Shown here one piece after another: positions 33,749-34,052 of a DNA stretch of 34,052 nt. Position 1 is the first letter of the stretch; each line of letters begins with the position of its first letter. A model generated the notes under the pieces. That model saw only the letters and a list, made by a program, of their open reading frames with translations. It made no database searches and was not told the DNA's origin. The stretch comes from Hydrogenophaga sp. (lineage in GTDB: Bacteria > Pseudomonadota > Gammaproteobacteria > Burkholderiales > Burkholderiaceae_C). The DNA is taken from contig JAURYH010000049.1 in the NCBI GenBank assembly GCA_030653975.1, positions 1-34,052 on the forward strand, in the 5' to 3' direction. Made by a program: the position numbers and the translations under genes.

Positions 33749-34052
33749 AAACATCCACTTCTCTCTGGCTGGCAACGGCCGCCCTAGGCACATTAACTGC
33801 GGTGGGCTATGGCGCCTGGACCGCGGGCATGAACGCCGGCATGACCATGGGTACGCCCCAGGTGGCACCCACCGGAACCGGTGCGGCCAGCGTTTCGCCA
33901 CAGGACCCCAACACCTGGACCATCACGCAAGGTTTCGAAGCCACCGAGCGCCACATGCGCGAGGGCCTCAAGGCCGGGGATCTGGACCCGGTGACGGGTC
34001 TGAGCATTCTGAATTACCACGACCCCATGGTGCCGGGCAAGAACTTCGACGC
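33745..34052 (+). CDS. RND efflux periplasmic adaptor, CusB-like (partial, 3' end outside window)
   Basis: The first 102 residues of a membrane-fusion protein, cut by the window end. A signal or anchor segment (SLWLATAALGTLTAVGYGAWTAG) is followed by the Met-rich GMNAGMTMGT. Then comes a segment with RHMREGLKAGDLDPVTGLSILNYHDPMVPGKNFD; the YHDPM motif belongs to the small heavy-metal-binding domain found at the N-terminus of CusB-type adaptors. CusB joins the CusA pump to CusC and hands over Cu(I) or Ag(I). The ATG overlaps the CusC-like stop (ATGA). A CusA pump gene should follow outside the window. Confidence 0.87.
   Translation, partial: MKTSTSLWLATAALGTLTAVGYGAWTAGMNAGMTMGTPQVAPTGTGAASVSPQDPNTWTITQGFEATERHMREGLKAGDLDPVTGLSILNYHDPMVPGKNFD

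Overview
The window is a high-GC bacterial chromosome segment. The protein sequences and gene orders (S10 ribosomal cluster, atpIBEFHAGDC, dat-ybeD-lipB-lipA, EIIA-HPr-EI without a sugar permease, lemA-TPM-TPM) fit a betaproteobacterium of the order Burkholderiales, most likely family Comamonadaceae (Hydrogenophaga- or Acidovorax-like). The genus is an inference from recalled similarity; no search was run.

Layout. 1-2546: end of the S10 ribosomal operon (rplB 3' end, rpsS, rplV, rpsC, rplP, rpmC, rpsQ), closed by a strong terminator. 2684-6323: redox and haem genes: a Prx5-type peroxiredoxin, a GNAT acetyltransferase, a membrane cytochrome b561 divergent from a cytochrome c', a TlpA-like lipoprotein thioredoxin and a second thioredoxin-fold protein. 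6373-9498: a family III CoA-transferase divergent from a lipoprotein/MFS pair. 9508-12083: a regulatory-type phosphotransferase set (EIIA-Man, HPr, enzyme I). 12108-14668: a VOC protein, an EamA exporter, an AhpD-like protein and an AraC regulator. 14671-17638: lipoate synthesis (lipA, lipB, ybeD) with a class IV aminotransferase, all on the minus strand. 17773-25195: the complete F1Fo ATP synthase operon with a strong terminator. 25320-28593: a cyclic-nucleotide-binding protein, a lemA/TPM membrane-protein operon and an NTF2-like protein. 28690-31056: a YheT-like hydrolase, a conserved protein of unknown function and a membrane-anchored cytochrome c5. 31200-31369: a tRNA-Arg(CCG) gene preceded by a decayed 5' partial copy. 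31370-31882: a gene-free stretch ending in a perfect FNR-type palindrome. 31883-34052: the start of a Cus-type (Cu/Ag) RND efflux operon: a small Cys/Met-containing secreted protein, a CusC-like outer membrane factor and the beginning of a CusB-like adaptor, cut by the window end.

Most of this is core metabolism. The less ordinary parts are the damaged tRNA-Arg tandem with its promoter upstream of the broken copy, the FNR palindrome in front of the metal-efflux operon with its unnamed small secreted protein, a family of GC-rich extragenic repeats (one inside the pts operon), and several RNA or operator-like structures in and around the ATP synthase operon. I found no CRISPR array, insertion sequence, phage gene or clearly new defence system.
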